NCBI GenBank assembly: GCA_023974075.1
Contig: CM043799.1
Coordinates: 8,395,250-8,459,249, forward strand
Direction of reading: 5' to 3'
Length of the DNA: 64,000 bases
Source of the DNA: Chaenocephalus aceratus
Taxonomy: Eukaryota > Chordata > Actinopteri > Perciformes > Channichthyidae
The position numbers were made by a program, and so were the translations under genes. Within the stretch, counting starts at the first letter, position 1, and each line of letters starts with the position of its first letter. The notes under the pieces were generated by a model. It was not told the origin of the DNA. It made no database searches and worked only from the letters and a program-made list of their open reading frames with translations. Below are positions 49,524 through 59,364 of the stretch, piece after piece.

Positions 49524-50158
49524 ATATGGGGATAAGTGCATCCTCCCTTGCTCGCCTCTAGATGGTGAAAAATGCAGCAGCACGGCTACTAACAGGCACA
49601 CGCAAACACGAGCACATTTCCCCCATTTTATCTTCACTCCACTGGCTGCCCGTTCATTTGAGGATTCATTTTAAAACTCTTTTATTTACTTTTAAAGCCC
49701 TGAATGGCCTGGCCCCGCCGTACCTCTCTGAGCTGTTACACAGCTACACGCCCACTCGCACTCTCAGGTCAGCTGATCAGTTGCTCCTGAGGGTGCCAAA
49801 AACAAAGTCTAAGCGCAGAGGGGACCGTGCTTTCTCTGCTGCCGCCCCTAAACTGTGGAACGACCTGCCCTTGCTCATCAGACAGGCTCCCACACTGACT
49901 GTTTTTAAATCCCGTCTTAAAACCCACCTCTTCTCCTTGGCATTCAGAAACAAGTAGAGTGTTGCTTTTATTTGCTTTCAGTGGTCTATTGTTTTTATTA
50001 TATGCCTGTTATTTATTTTTTAATTATTACGTTTATTCTGGTTTGTTTTGTGTTTGTATCTTGTATTTATATTATGTTGTGTGAGCTTATCTCTCTGTAC
50101 AGCACTTTGGTCTGAAGGTTTTTTTTAAAGTGCTATATAAATAAAGTTGGATTGGATT
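49524..50158 (+). pseudogene. L2-like LINE, RT C-terminus and 3' UTR (after the MITE)
   Basis: This continues the protein interrupted at 48645: VKNAAARLLTGTRKHEHISP, LHWLPVHLRIHF, LNGLAPPYLSELLHSYTP, LRSADQLLLRVPKTKSKRRG, APKLWNDLPLLIRQAPTL and LKTHLFSLAFRNK, with TAG at 49955-49957. One in-frame stop just before the VKN block is probably a point mutation. The 3' UTR of about 200 bp ends in the AATAAAGTTGGATTGGATT tail. Confidence 0.9.
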
Positions 50159-50667
50159 CTATTTTCAGGTGCGGGCAGAAGATGCAGATGTGCTGGTGAT
50201 GCTAGTACACCATATTCCAAGCACCAACCATCCACTCTTCTTCACAACATCAAAGGGCTCTTATGATGTCAGAAGGATCCGCGAAGCTCTCTCTGAAAGA
50301 GAGAGATGCTACCTGCTCTTTTGTCACGCCTTCACTGGTTGTGATACGGTTTTCTGCAATAGCTGGCCATGGGAAAACAACACTTATTTGACAGGTAATA
50401 ATAATTAAAAAAAAATTCTATTTCACTTTATATTTGAAACAAATCTCAAAGTGCATTTTTTGTTTGCATGTTCTGTGCAGGGGACATTGATGAACACATG
50501 GACATCTTCCTTGACACACAAGCTACTAAGGATGCAGTGATACAGGCTGGTACTACCATCTTCCAGTACATTTACCATGCACCAGGTACTGCTTTAGGTG
50601 AAATTCGACACAACATGTTCTCACGGAAGGCAGCGGCAGAGCTGATCAAAAATACATGATTGCAGTA

Positions 50668-50912
50668 AACTCAGAATCATGAAAAACACCTAGTTTGACC
50701 CCTCACAAGTTACCCAAGGCCAAACAGAACATTTTAGATTTTTCGAAAATCGGTATTCGGTACCTCAACTTTGAGCAGTTGTTACGAAAAAACATACAGG
50801 ATTTGAACTTCAACTTTTTAATACATCTTACTACACACCTTTACAAAGACATTAGTGAAGAAATTGATTGGTAAGGATTTAGTTTGCAGATTTTCATATA
50901 TTTCCCTTACTA
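50668..50912 (-). repeat. Right terminal inverted repeat of the 8.1 kb element
   Basis: Inverted counterpart of 42785-43040. Its inner edge lies about 8 bp after the gene's TGA (50657-50659). It ends CCCTTACTA, followed by the TAA duplication. Confidence 0.85.
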
Positions 50913-51671
50913 TAAGAAGAGCGTTCGGAATTTTAATGGTGTGATGGGGTCATTGGGAATCTTATTGCGGAGGCCAATAATAAACGTGAATGCTTGGTTA
51001 GATGCTCTATGAAAACTGACATTCCTGAACCATTAATATGGAATCCAGTCACGCTTCCTTTTCCTTTTTTCCTTGCCCCTATTCTTCCCATTCCTTGATG
51101 AGAATTTGCAATGAGATGATTTATTTGAATATTTATTTATTACCCTTCTTAACCCTTGTGTGGTGTTCGGGTCAAATTGACCCAATTTCCATTTTCAATT
51201 AATACAAAAAATACAAGGATATTTTCGTTCAACCTGAAACTCAATGGCCGGGGCTTATTTATTGTGAAGGACATGTGGAATTTTTTTTTTTTTTTTTCCA
51301 CTTATGAAAAAATGCCCATCCGCATTTATGTCCTTCATAAGAGGTTCAGGTCAATCTGACCCGGATACAATACCAGGACAGACAGACAGAGAAAAACACA
51401 CAGAAACACACAAACTAAAGACACACACACACAATTGTATGCATAGAGAAGCTGTTTGATCCTGTTTTCCCTTGATCTTTACCCTTTGTAGTTTGTACAC
51501 AAAACTATCCTAGAACATTATAAACATTTTCGATCTTCCAGAAATGTATAAACATTTTACATTTTCTCGCACTGTCCCCCTCGCACCTGCACGCCGGAGG
51601 AGGGACTAAACAGAGACATAACCTCAGTGTAGTAACAGTGTAGTGCAGAACTACAATTATCTACCAACAAA

Positions 51672-51836
51672 ATGGCCAAAAGATATTCTGCTCAGTGAGC
51701 CTTGGAGCTAATAATGGATGAGAGTGAGTGGAATGCATTAGAAGAACACGGTGAAGTGGAACAGGAAGACATTTCTGAAGATGTGGAGGTAAACTCAAAA
51801 TTTGACAGCAAATTGGAAGATGAACTTGACTCATAG
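51672..51836 (+). pseudogene. piggyBac transposase, acidic N-terminal remnant
   Basis: ATG at 51672 reads MAKRYSAQ, then a stop, then in the same frame ALELIMDESEWNALEEHGEV, with further Glu/Asp-rich sequence to TAG at 51834. PiggyBac (PGBD-like) transposases typically begin with a short ALE-x-I segment and an acidic region, so this is the deleted element's residual start. The DDD catalytic core is absent; similarity ends after the acidic stretch, in a CCCCCACAGCCAGCT minisatellite (51838-51920). Confidence 0.55.
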
Positions 51837-51837
51837 C

Positions 51838-51920
51838 CAGCTGCTGGAAGACCCCCACAGCCAGCCACAAGAAGACCCCCACAGTCAGCTTTTGGAAGAC
51901 CCCCACAGCCAGCTGTGAGG
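51838..51920. repeat. Short minisatellite, about 30-bp unit
   Basis: Three imperfect units of GCTGGAAGACCCCCACAGCC / ACAAGAAGACCCCCACAGTC / TTTGGAAGACCCCCACAGCC type, inside the piggyBac derivative. Confidence 0.8.
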
Positions 51921-52859
51921 TCTGTGGACCCTCAAAGGACTCCAAGACACAGACTACTACATCTGTGCTATACACACGAAGAAGTTCTGTACATCATGTG
52001 TTTTCCTAAACGGACTTGCCCATTGACTCACATGATGTTCTGCAGCGTCACTTCATCAATATAGTTTTCGGATATACTGTATTTTATGAATAGTGACTGT
52101 TAATTGTTTGTATTTGCTTTGTGTTTATATCTGTTATATGTAATGTATATGGATGTTTCATTCTCTCTATATTTCACAGCCAAATACTTTTGGATGTGTG
52201 GTTCTTATGTTCCAATTGCTGATAAATTGCTTTATTTCCTTCAGGGCTTTGATTATTATATGCAAGATTAAAAATAATAAACATTAATGAAAAAATGTTT
52301 CATTTACATTAGTCCTAGAAAAGCATGAGCAAAATGTAAACTTAGTTTTTATTACAGTGTATTTTTTTTTTAACATAAATTACATTTTTATCACAAAAAA
52401 CGATGGACACTTCCATTGTTAAATTTGATCTAGCAAAGAGTATTTTCAAAAACTAATCATATATTTCATTTATATTGTTGGGGAATGAGTTGTAAAGACA
52501 ATATATATAAGGAATTGTGCATGTTGAATTAGTTCTGTATTTTTTTTAAACCCTCAAATATGTCCCGGGTCAATTTGACCCGAACATTACCAAAGGGTGC
52601 GAAATGTGAACATAACACAAGGGTTAAGAAGAAATGTAAGCTTCTGAATTATTAGAAACTAAGAAACAAACTGCTTTATTAGCACGAGGAATGACCAGAA
52701 AACAGCTATATGATATATAAAACAGCTGTATAAATACAAAGTAAACCATACCTACATTTTGTCCTTTGTCTTTTCTCAGGAACTGACATCTTAAGACAAA
52801 TGTGGTCTCATTATAACCAGTGCATCTGTGGAGTAATCCATAACGGAAATGTTATGATC

Positions 52860-53320
52860 CACTAAGGTACGAGAGTAAACCCCCATGTATTTCCAGGGGA
52901 GACACACACTGCCTGTTGTAAAGCCTCAGCCGTTATGTTTCTCTGTTATAACGTGATAAAATGTTAGTGTTCTAAAAGCCAAGGCTTTGTTTTATTTGAA
53001 CCAGATAAAAAACACCTGTCTTGGAGCGTGCCATGTTACTATCAGCCTGTCATTCATTATTTCAGGGAGACGTAGGGGAGGGAGGGGGGGCGGTGCTGCT
53101 CAGTGTGAGAAGGAGATTGCTGTCACTCTTTCTTTACAAGCTCCAAAAATGTATCTATCGTCTGAATATGGTGATCAACGTTCTATATTCAGAAAGATTT
53201 TGTTTAAAATCAACCAAAACCCCAAAATGACCAAAAAACTAGCTTTTGACATAAATCCATGATTATCTGAGAATGCGACAGTGTGATATTTGACCGACTT
53301 TGATAGAAAATCAAGACGTG
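52860..53320. mobile_element. GTGACC-type MITE (family C), copy 3, diverged and truncated
   Basis: The order of landmarks follows copy 1: TATTTCCAGGGGAGAC, CTAAAAGCCAAGGCTTTG, GGGAGGGGGGGCGGTGCTGC, TTTACAAGCTCCAAAAATGT, AAATCAACCAAAACCCC and, at the right, GACCGACTTTGATAGA. The terminal GGGTCAC is gone, so both ends are degraded. Confidence 0.65.
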
Positions 53321-54510
53321 TCAATGCACAAATATCTCACACATTTGCATATATGCAGGCAGAAAGGGGTAACTTATTTAAAAAAGATTCCCCTTTCTGC
53401 CTGATTTGTTCTCTGCTGTATGTCTAAAGATTGACCATAAGGGAGAACAAAAAAAACAGATGGAAGGTAATTATAAGACCTTCACATGAGCACAGTGTGA
53501 CAGATCCAGGCTGAGGGGCTTGACTTCCAGTATTCTTCCAATAATTCTCTCCATCACATGACAACATGACCCCAGGTTCAAACTTTGCTGTAAGGAATAA
53601 AGAAATCCTTCTGGGACCAATTGGCTTAACAGAAAGACAGCGGATTACATCCTCTTAGCCACCAAACACCTGCAAGGAAGGCTTCAGACATTTACAGGAG
53701 CGTGAATAACTGGCATCAGCTCCCCACAGACTGCCTTCCTCAACACAGAATCACATTTTTCTGTCAATGGGGGAACGTGATGTACAAGGACATAAATCGA
53801 AGATACACTTCTAGTATGGTATAAGCAATGCAGTAGCAAAGCAGAAGCTCTACACTCAAACACTGAGCTTATCTTTACAAAAAGCATTTTTTCTTTGTAT
53901 AGGGTTTGTAAGTATTTATCATTTAGGCCTATCTAATTTGGATGCCGGACAAATAATGTATAGACACGGGCAATGCCTCAAGCCATATAGTCTATTATCA
54001 GAACATAAATGGACTTGTCCATATAACGTGTATTTTGCTACACAGGCCTAAAGCATTACATTTGAAGCTCTTTAATGTAATATTCTTATATGAATAATTG
54101 ATCAAATGCATATAAGAAGAGTGATGTGCCCAAATAAAATGATCAACCGATTCTGTAGCTGTTGGAGAAGAAAAAGAGACGGTAAAAGGAAATGCAAAGC
54201 TAAAGCTATAAACATCTGGAAGCTATTTGAAGGCATAAATCCCATTAGTGGATTTTTCATTAGAGGATTTATCACCACCAATACAAACTGATTTGCTTCG
54301 GTTACTTCCTGAATGAGATATGCTCTTTGTCAGTGTTATCTAAATCTCCGCCCAAAGCCATTCATTTAGACATCTGTCTGTTTATGTGTTATTAATGGGG
54401 CCAAATCTGCTATTACACAGAAGATTAAATGTAACACCATTGAGAATGATGTACAGGAAGCAAGACATTAAGGATGGTTACCATTACTAGTTGATCAGGC
54501 AGAGCTTCTA
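53321..54510. other. No feature seen
   Basis: About 1.2 kb without recognised repeat, RNA gene or coding frame. Confidence 0.4.
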
Positions 54511-55110
54511 CAGCATGGGTCGGCAACAGGCGGCCCACGCAACCCGGTATCACGCAAGACGTGAACATGTGACGATTACCATGCTGGGAGACGTGAATAT
54601 GTCACGGTTTGTCCCTTCAAAACGTGACAGTTACACGGTATTGTTAACCCATGTTAACCAGTGGAGAAATACCCGGAAGTGCAAGCAAAGGCTCTACCGC
54701 GCCTAATGGTCAGTTTTTATTGTCAAAATTAGATGTTTTTAATTTATTTTGTAATCCTCGCACTCGATTTCGCCGATTTTCTTGTGGCTCTAGCTGGTCA
54801 ACACCTCTTTCAGCAGAAACAAAGGCTACATTCATGTATTACATCGATGTTAATCCCCTTCAAACGTGACAGTTACACGGTATTGTTGACATGGAGAAAT
54901 ACCCGGAAGTGCCAAGCAAATGGTCTACTGCGCCTATTGGTCAGTTTTTATTGTCAAAATTAGATGTTTTTAATTTATTTTTTAATCGTCACGCTTGATT
55001 TCGCCGATTTTCTTGTGGCCCTAGCTGGTCGACACCTCTTTTAGCAGAAACAAAGGCTACGATGTTAATCCATTTGTGTTGTTGTGGAAATACCGGACGT
55101 GACGTTGTGT
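54511..55110. repeat. hAT-like end followed by two tandem units, 242-bp period
   Basis: A CATGGGTCGGCAACAGGCGG hAT-like left end lies at about 54516. Then AACGTGACAGTTACACGGTA, ACCCGGAAGTGC, GGTCAGTTTTTATTGTCAAA and CGCCGATTTTCTTGTGGC recur at 54621 and 54863. A partial third unit (GATGTTAATCCATTT ... GTTGTGGAA) appears near 55057 and 55385. Confidence 0.7.
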
Positions 55111-56433
55111 GATCGCTTAGCAAATGAACTCCGTGAAAAATAAACACCACTAAGGTTCAAGGGTCAAGGGTTTTTGTTATCAGATGCTAGCTACAGTGTA
55201 ATTTTGGCATTTCAAATCTTAGATCCCGAGCTCCTCCAAGAGTGCAACATAATATAAATAGGACATAATAAGAAAATAAATAAAGATAAATAAAAAATAG
55301 TGCAAAATGCACCACTTTTGGTTCAAATTATGAAACCAGTAGATTCATTCATTTATTTATTTGTGTTGCCCCAGCTAAATCGATGTTAATCCATTTATGT
55401 GGTTGTGGAATTAATGTACGTTACATTGTGCGGTCGCGTAGTAAGTGAACACTATGCTACCGATTACTATCCGATGACCATGAACGCACCGGACATCGGC
55501 TACAACCTCCTCTCTGTCTGACTTCGCCAAGCAGGTAATGTGCTGCACCGCATGCCTCCAATATTTTAATGTTTATTGCAAGTAAATCAGCTACATATCT
55601 TTTTAAAGCACGAGCTAGCTAAACACATATTAGCTTTACTTGACCGGAGATATAGTGTAGTGATGAGTCCTACAACCCGGAAGTGAGTTAGCATTTTACA
55701 ACTATTGGTTCCCTCGTCTCAGAGTCAATGGGATTTCTCCATAGGATTTTGGAAAATAGCTCGAAATAAGATCTGTGGAAAACGAACCTGCTTGATAAAT
55801 GCACGTTTTGTTCAGCCGGATAATCTCCACATATCTACCCTACTTTTATAATTTTCAAATCATAAATCTATTGGCCAGAAGCAAAATGCTAAAGTTATGC
55901 TATAAACGAACTACAGACCATGGATGTATAATAAGAACCTTAGATAATTACCTTAGAAGTACACCAAAACATAACTGCTAACAATGTAAATGCTGTGTTG
56001 GAAAAAAAGTTAAATGTAAGAAAATGTTGAGTTAAATACTTTTGGCGCTTGGAAAAAATGCCTATTGTGGCTGTCATACTTGCATACAGTGGCAACTAAT
56101 AGTATTGTGAAGAAATGTCATGACGACCATCTACAGACTGTTACAGTCCGCCCCTGATTGATTAGTGCTTTAACTCGTAAATTACCCCCAATGTTAAAGC
56201 TTGTTGATGATGTGAGAGATTGTAAATGGTCATGCATTCTAAAGTGTTCACTGTATTTTTTTCCTTCAACAGATACCAAACCAAAGCAAGATCAAACAGC
56301 ACTTTTAAGAGCCTTTTCAATTTCTTCTCTCTCTCTCCTCAGAGCTATAGTCCCTACATTTCTTCCCTGTCTTCTCCCCATTTTTACCATCTTCATCTCT
56401 GTCTCTTTACCACTTTCTCTTTTGTATTTATAC
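55111..56433. other. No gene; one MITE-like block
   Basis: AT-rich sequence; an ACCCGGAAGTGAGTTAGC block with AGTCAATGGGATTTCTCC at 55675-55735 resembles a common fish MITE. No paired end was found. Confidence 0.4.
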
Positions 56434-56437
56434 CACA

Positions 56438-56515
<78 letters not shown>
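56434..56515. repeat. (CA)n microsatellite
   Basis: CA dinucleotide run of about 80 bp with a single ACCACA interruption near its left side. Confidence 0.95.
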
Positions 56516-56517
<2 letters not shown>

Positions 56518-57146
56518 AGTTGTGCCCACTGGTAAGAACTTACACTTTTCACGATTTATATATAGCATTACAATCGACTAACAGTGTCATATATTTATGT
56601 CTTTGTCATGCAAAACTTACTGGGAAATAAACAATTGTCTTATTCGAGCTGGTAACACAGTAGACGACGTTGCAGTGTATTATAACTGTAGTACTGCTAT
56701 AATTCTAGATTATATTATAAAAACAATTTTATATATAGGATTTCAACAGATTAACATTATCATATATTTTCGTCAAATTCAAGATAGTGCTTTTACAGTG
56801 CAATGTCATGGTCAAGCTTGTAAGATAGTAGAAGTTGTGTAACCTTACGTTTCGATGACATAATATGTTACCCGCTGAATTTGAAGCTTTGCTTTGAAAT
56901 TGTACTAAAACTAAGTAAGGGGCCATTATTGCATTGATACTAAATTAATTTACTCAAATTAAATAAAAATGCAAGTGTTTTTATTCTATTCTAAACAGGA
57001 TACAGTTTTTGTTGTAGCTTGGGGAGGGACTTACAGTCACGGACTAGACAAAGGAAAATTAGTCAATATTTGTATTTGATTGCATTCTGAATTTGAAACC
57101 CAGTTTTAAATGACCTTGTCTTTTATTTGTCTTTATCGCCAAAAGA

Positions 57147-57290
57147 ATGCCAGGACCAGGTTCCACTTCGAGGCAATGCTCAAGCTGCTGCATGTCACTG
57201 AATGTGGCATGCAAAACATGCAAATTCTGCAAGGCGGTGCAGCCCCGCAAATTGCGCCTTAGCAAACAAATGGACAAGTTTGATACGAAT
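57147..57290 (+). other. Possible small exon with paired-cysteine zinc-binding motif
   Basis: The frame from ATG 57147 reads QCSSCCMSLNVACKTCKFCK, then AVQPRKLRLSKQMDKFD. The C-x2-C ... C-x2-C-x2-C spacing and the K-x-L-x-K-x-x-x-K-F tail resemble a small zinc-ribbon exon seen in transposon-linked fish predictions. The frame degrades after 57290, and the next segment is a GGCCCACGGGCC palindrome-rich insert. It may be chance. Confidence 0.3.
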
Positions 57291-57599
57291 TGTCACATGT
57301 TCACGTCTTGCCGTGATACCGGGTTGGGCCCACGGGCCATTGTTGGCCCGCCAGCAATAATATTTGGCCCGGAAAATTTGCTTTGTTTTGAAAGAAACGT
57401 TTTTTTTCCCAGACAGTTATGAGAGAAAATCCCTAATGTCCGAGTGCAAGTGAATGCCTTGTAACCACTCCCCCGGCGCGAGCATGGAATGTGATTGTCA
57501 TTTGAACGGGACGGCACAAACGAGAAGCATTCGGTCTACAATGACCGTCAGCATTGATTCCAAGCGCAATAAAGCTTTGGATCTTAATAAGTTTATGAG

Positions 57600-57690
57600 C
57601 AGGGGCGGACTGGACATCTGTAGAATCTGGAGAATCACAAAACGGCCGGTCGTCAAGGGCCTCGGGTTCCCTCCCGTTGAAACTTCACCG
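57600..57690. mobile_element. hAT left-end fragment (same family as 59605-60799)
   Basis: Starts CAGGGGCGGACTGGACATCT and contains ACGGCCGGTCGTCAAGGGCC. The family's inverse end CCAGTCCGCCCCTG occurs at 60786-60799, but that end pairs by its 8-bp duplication with 59605, leaving this one orphaned. Confidence 0.5.
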
Positions 57691-57699
57691 GCAACTTTA

Positions 57700-58530
57700 A
57701 CGACAGATCAATCAATTACAGATATATGCAGTTCATAAACGTATCTAAATGGGGAATTAGAATGAGTATTAATATTGAGTCACCATCGCTACAAGACAAT
57801 ACCACTCTGAATACACCAGGAATACATATTCCAATCCAGGAATGTTGTGGCATTCAGATATGAAAGTAACTGGCAAGTTTCAGCTCACTCCTTGAAGGAC
57901 AACCTGGCAAGTAGCCCAGAACAAAACCAAGGCACATAGCCAGATGTATAAGAGTGATGCTGTTGACAAGAAGCCACACTGAACAGAGCAGGAAGCAGAG
58001 CAGAGACCAGCAGCCCGTAAACTGAATCAGACAGTAAACTGAATGTACTGACACATAGCTGATTGAATCTGTCAGGTCTCTGAATTCAACAGGCTGGGTT
58101 AGCTGTCATCTGACTGTACATTGTACTTTACCCCCCAAAAGAGACATCTAACACCTTTCAAAGGCCACTTTATCGTCACTGCCAGGTGTCACTTAAAAGG
58201 GACTCATCTGTTTCCTGGTGAAGCTTGTTGGGCAATCACTTCAATGCAACGGGATTACGTAAGGATACAAAAAACAGGTGACTGTATTCCCTTACAGTTA
58301 GATAATAAAAAAAGAACGTTATCAGATTGCTCTTGCTTTTTGAAATGTTGGGATTACTCGCAGTATTAGATTACATTTAAAAAATAAGAATGATACATTA
58401 CAAAGCACTTGCTTCCACACTAAAACGTGTGAAACGCAGCTCTTCTTCCAGCTGTGGAATACTGGAATGGAGATATGTGAGTAAATAAACATAGTTATAT
58501 CTCACACAGGAAAAACTCGGCACATCAACC
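57700..58530. other. No feature seen
   Basis: No recognised repeat end and no protein-like frame. Confidence 0.4.
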
Positions 58531-58538
58531 TTCTAGAG

Positions 58539-59109
58539 CAGTGATTCTCAAACTTTTTTCAATAATGTACCCCCTATGAAAAAAAAATTCAGCCATGTAC
58601 CCCCTGATCAGCACAAAAACAATTTGTTAGGGAAGAAATGCCTATATAAAGAGGTACAGCACAGTGCTGCACCATCGGTGCCTGATTTATTAAAACAACA
58701 ACCTTGTAACTGAGAAACACTTAAATGCTACATTTCAAATGTTTACAATCCATCACTAAATTCATGGCAAACCAATTTTAACATCATGCAATAACACTAA
58801 GACGACATTAGTTGCATTGAACTGATCTTTTTAATAAGTTGTAATTACAATATAGTGAGAAACATGGGCTTGTGCTTCACTGAGGATCTTTGTTATTCTC
58901 AGTGACAGGAAGGCCACTGCAGTTATTACACTTCACGTTTTGAAATATGTGTAACTCTGTTAATATAAAACCCACACTGCTCAAACTTCGTAACTTTTCC
59001 TAAAATTGGTATTTTTTTTTTTCATTAACATAACAATAAATCTCACGTACCCCCTGCAGTACTCCAACGTACCCCTAGGGTTCCGCGTACCCCCATTTGA
59101 GAACCACTG
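58539..59109. mobile_element. hAT MITE, 571 bp, TSD TTCTAGAG
   Basis: Ends CAGTGATTCTCAAACTTTTT and, inverted, CAGTGGTTCTCAAATGGGGG, with TACCCCC repeats inside both ends. A perfect 8-bp duplication TTCTAGAG lies at 58531-58538 and 59110-59117. Confidence 0.92.
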
Positions 59110-59364
59110 TTCTAGAGCTACGGGCAGTAGTACCGCTCCTCAGACCCGGTGCCAGAACAAATCTAAAGGGAGGGCATATGATTTTCATGGGAGAGCACAC
59201 CAAACTGTCATGTGCTGCGGGCCTGCGGCACAATATATATCAAACAGCAAGGCCAACAGCATTGCGCAAAGACGCACACTTATCACAAATACATACACAA
59301 ATAAAGGGCAACATAGAAACCAATTTTTAAACATTGTGTGCATGGCAGCACAAACACTGGTAAA

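Larger units (their letters stand above)
47348..50158 (+). mobile_element. L2-like LINE, 5'-truncated, inserted at an intron 3' splice site
   Basis: The LINE lies between CTATTTCAG (47339-47347) and CTATTTTCAG (50159-50168), a target duplication with one base of difference. It therefore duplicated the intron's acceptor. It begins inside ORF2, which is 5' truncation as usual for LINEs, and ends with TGCTATATAAATAAAGTTGG and ATTGGATT tail repeats. A MITE (48646-49523) interrupts it. Confidence 0.85.
43313..50659 (+). pseudogene. Uncharacterised zinc-finger / FEN-XPG-like nuclease protein (multi-copy, element-borne)
   Basis: A large gene in two main frames (43489-45174 and 45152-47155) plus exons 50169-50394 and 50481-50659. 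Two C-x2-C...H-x3-C fingers open it: CFIC with YHKKC, then CILC with YHLRC. A middle region has PRLGGFHLLKSYLGSIG. From about 46758 come four acidic clusters in FEN/XPG/PIN order: LVVDGGW, CDNDADTSIVREA, AEDADVLVML and FTGCDTV. The expected role is a metal-dependent nuclease with a DNA-binding N-terminus; this is inference. GT-AG introns are at 47156-50168 (enlarged by a LINE) and 50395-50480. Frameshifts near 43488, 45150, 50350 and 50388 break it. I recall similar unnamed proteins in fish and cnidarians. I see no DDE triad. Confidence 0.65.
42785..50912 (+). mobile_element. 8.1 kb TIR element encoding a zinc-finger/FEN-like nuclease protein, TSD TAA
   Basis: Inverted repeats of about 250 bp (42785-43040 and 50668-50912) begin TAGTAAGGG. 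They share TCTGCAAACTAAATCCTTAC, GTGTGTAGTAAGATGTATT, CAAAGTTGAGGTACCGAATA and GGGTAACTTGTGAGGGGTCA in opposite orientation. TAA flanks both sides (42782-42784 and 50913-50915). The enclosed plus-strand gene fills nearly the whole interior and stops about 8 bp before the right repeat. A LINE (47348-50158) and a MITE nested in the LINE inserted later. Without them the element was about 5.3 kb. A 3-bp target would suit Harbinger-like integration, but no DDE transposase is apparent in the protein as I read it. The superfamily is therefore unassigned. Confidence 0.8.
51153..52623. mobile_element. piggyBac-type non-autonomous element, TSD TTAA
   Basis: Inverted ends CCCTTGTGTGGTGTTCGGGT and, inverted, CCCTTGTGTTATGTTC, each followed by GGGTCAAATTGACCC subterminal sites. 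TTAA lies at 51149-51152 and 52624-52627. Size, TTAA target and C-C-C-T-T start fit piggyBac. It keeps a remnant of the transposase N-terminus (51672-51836). Confidence 0.88.
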
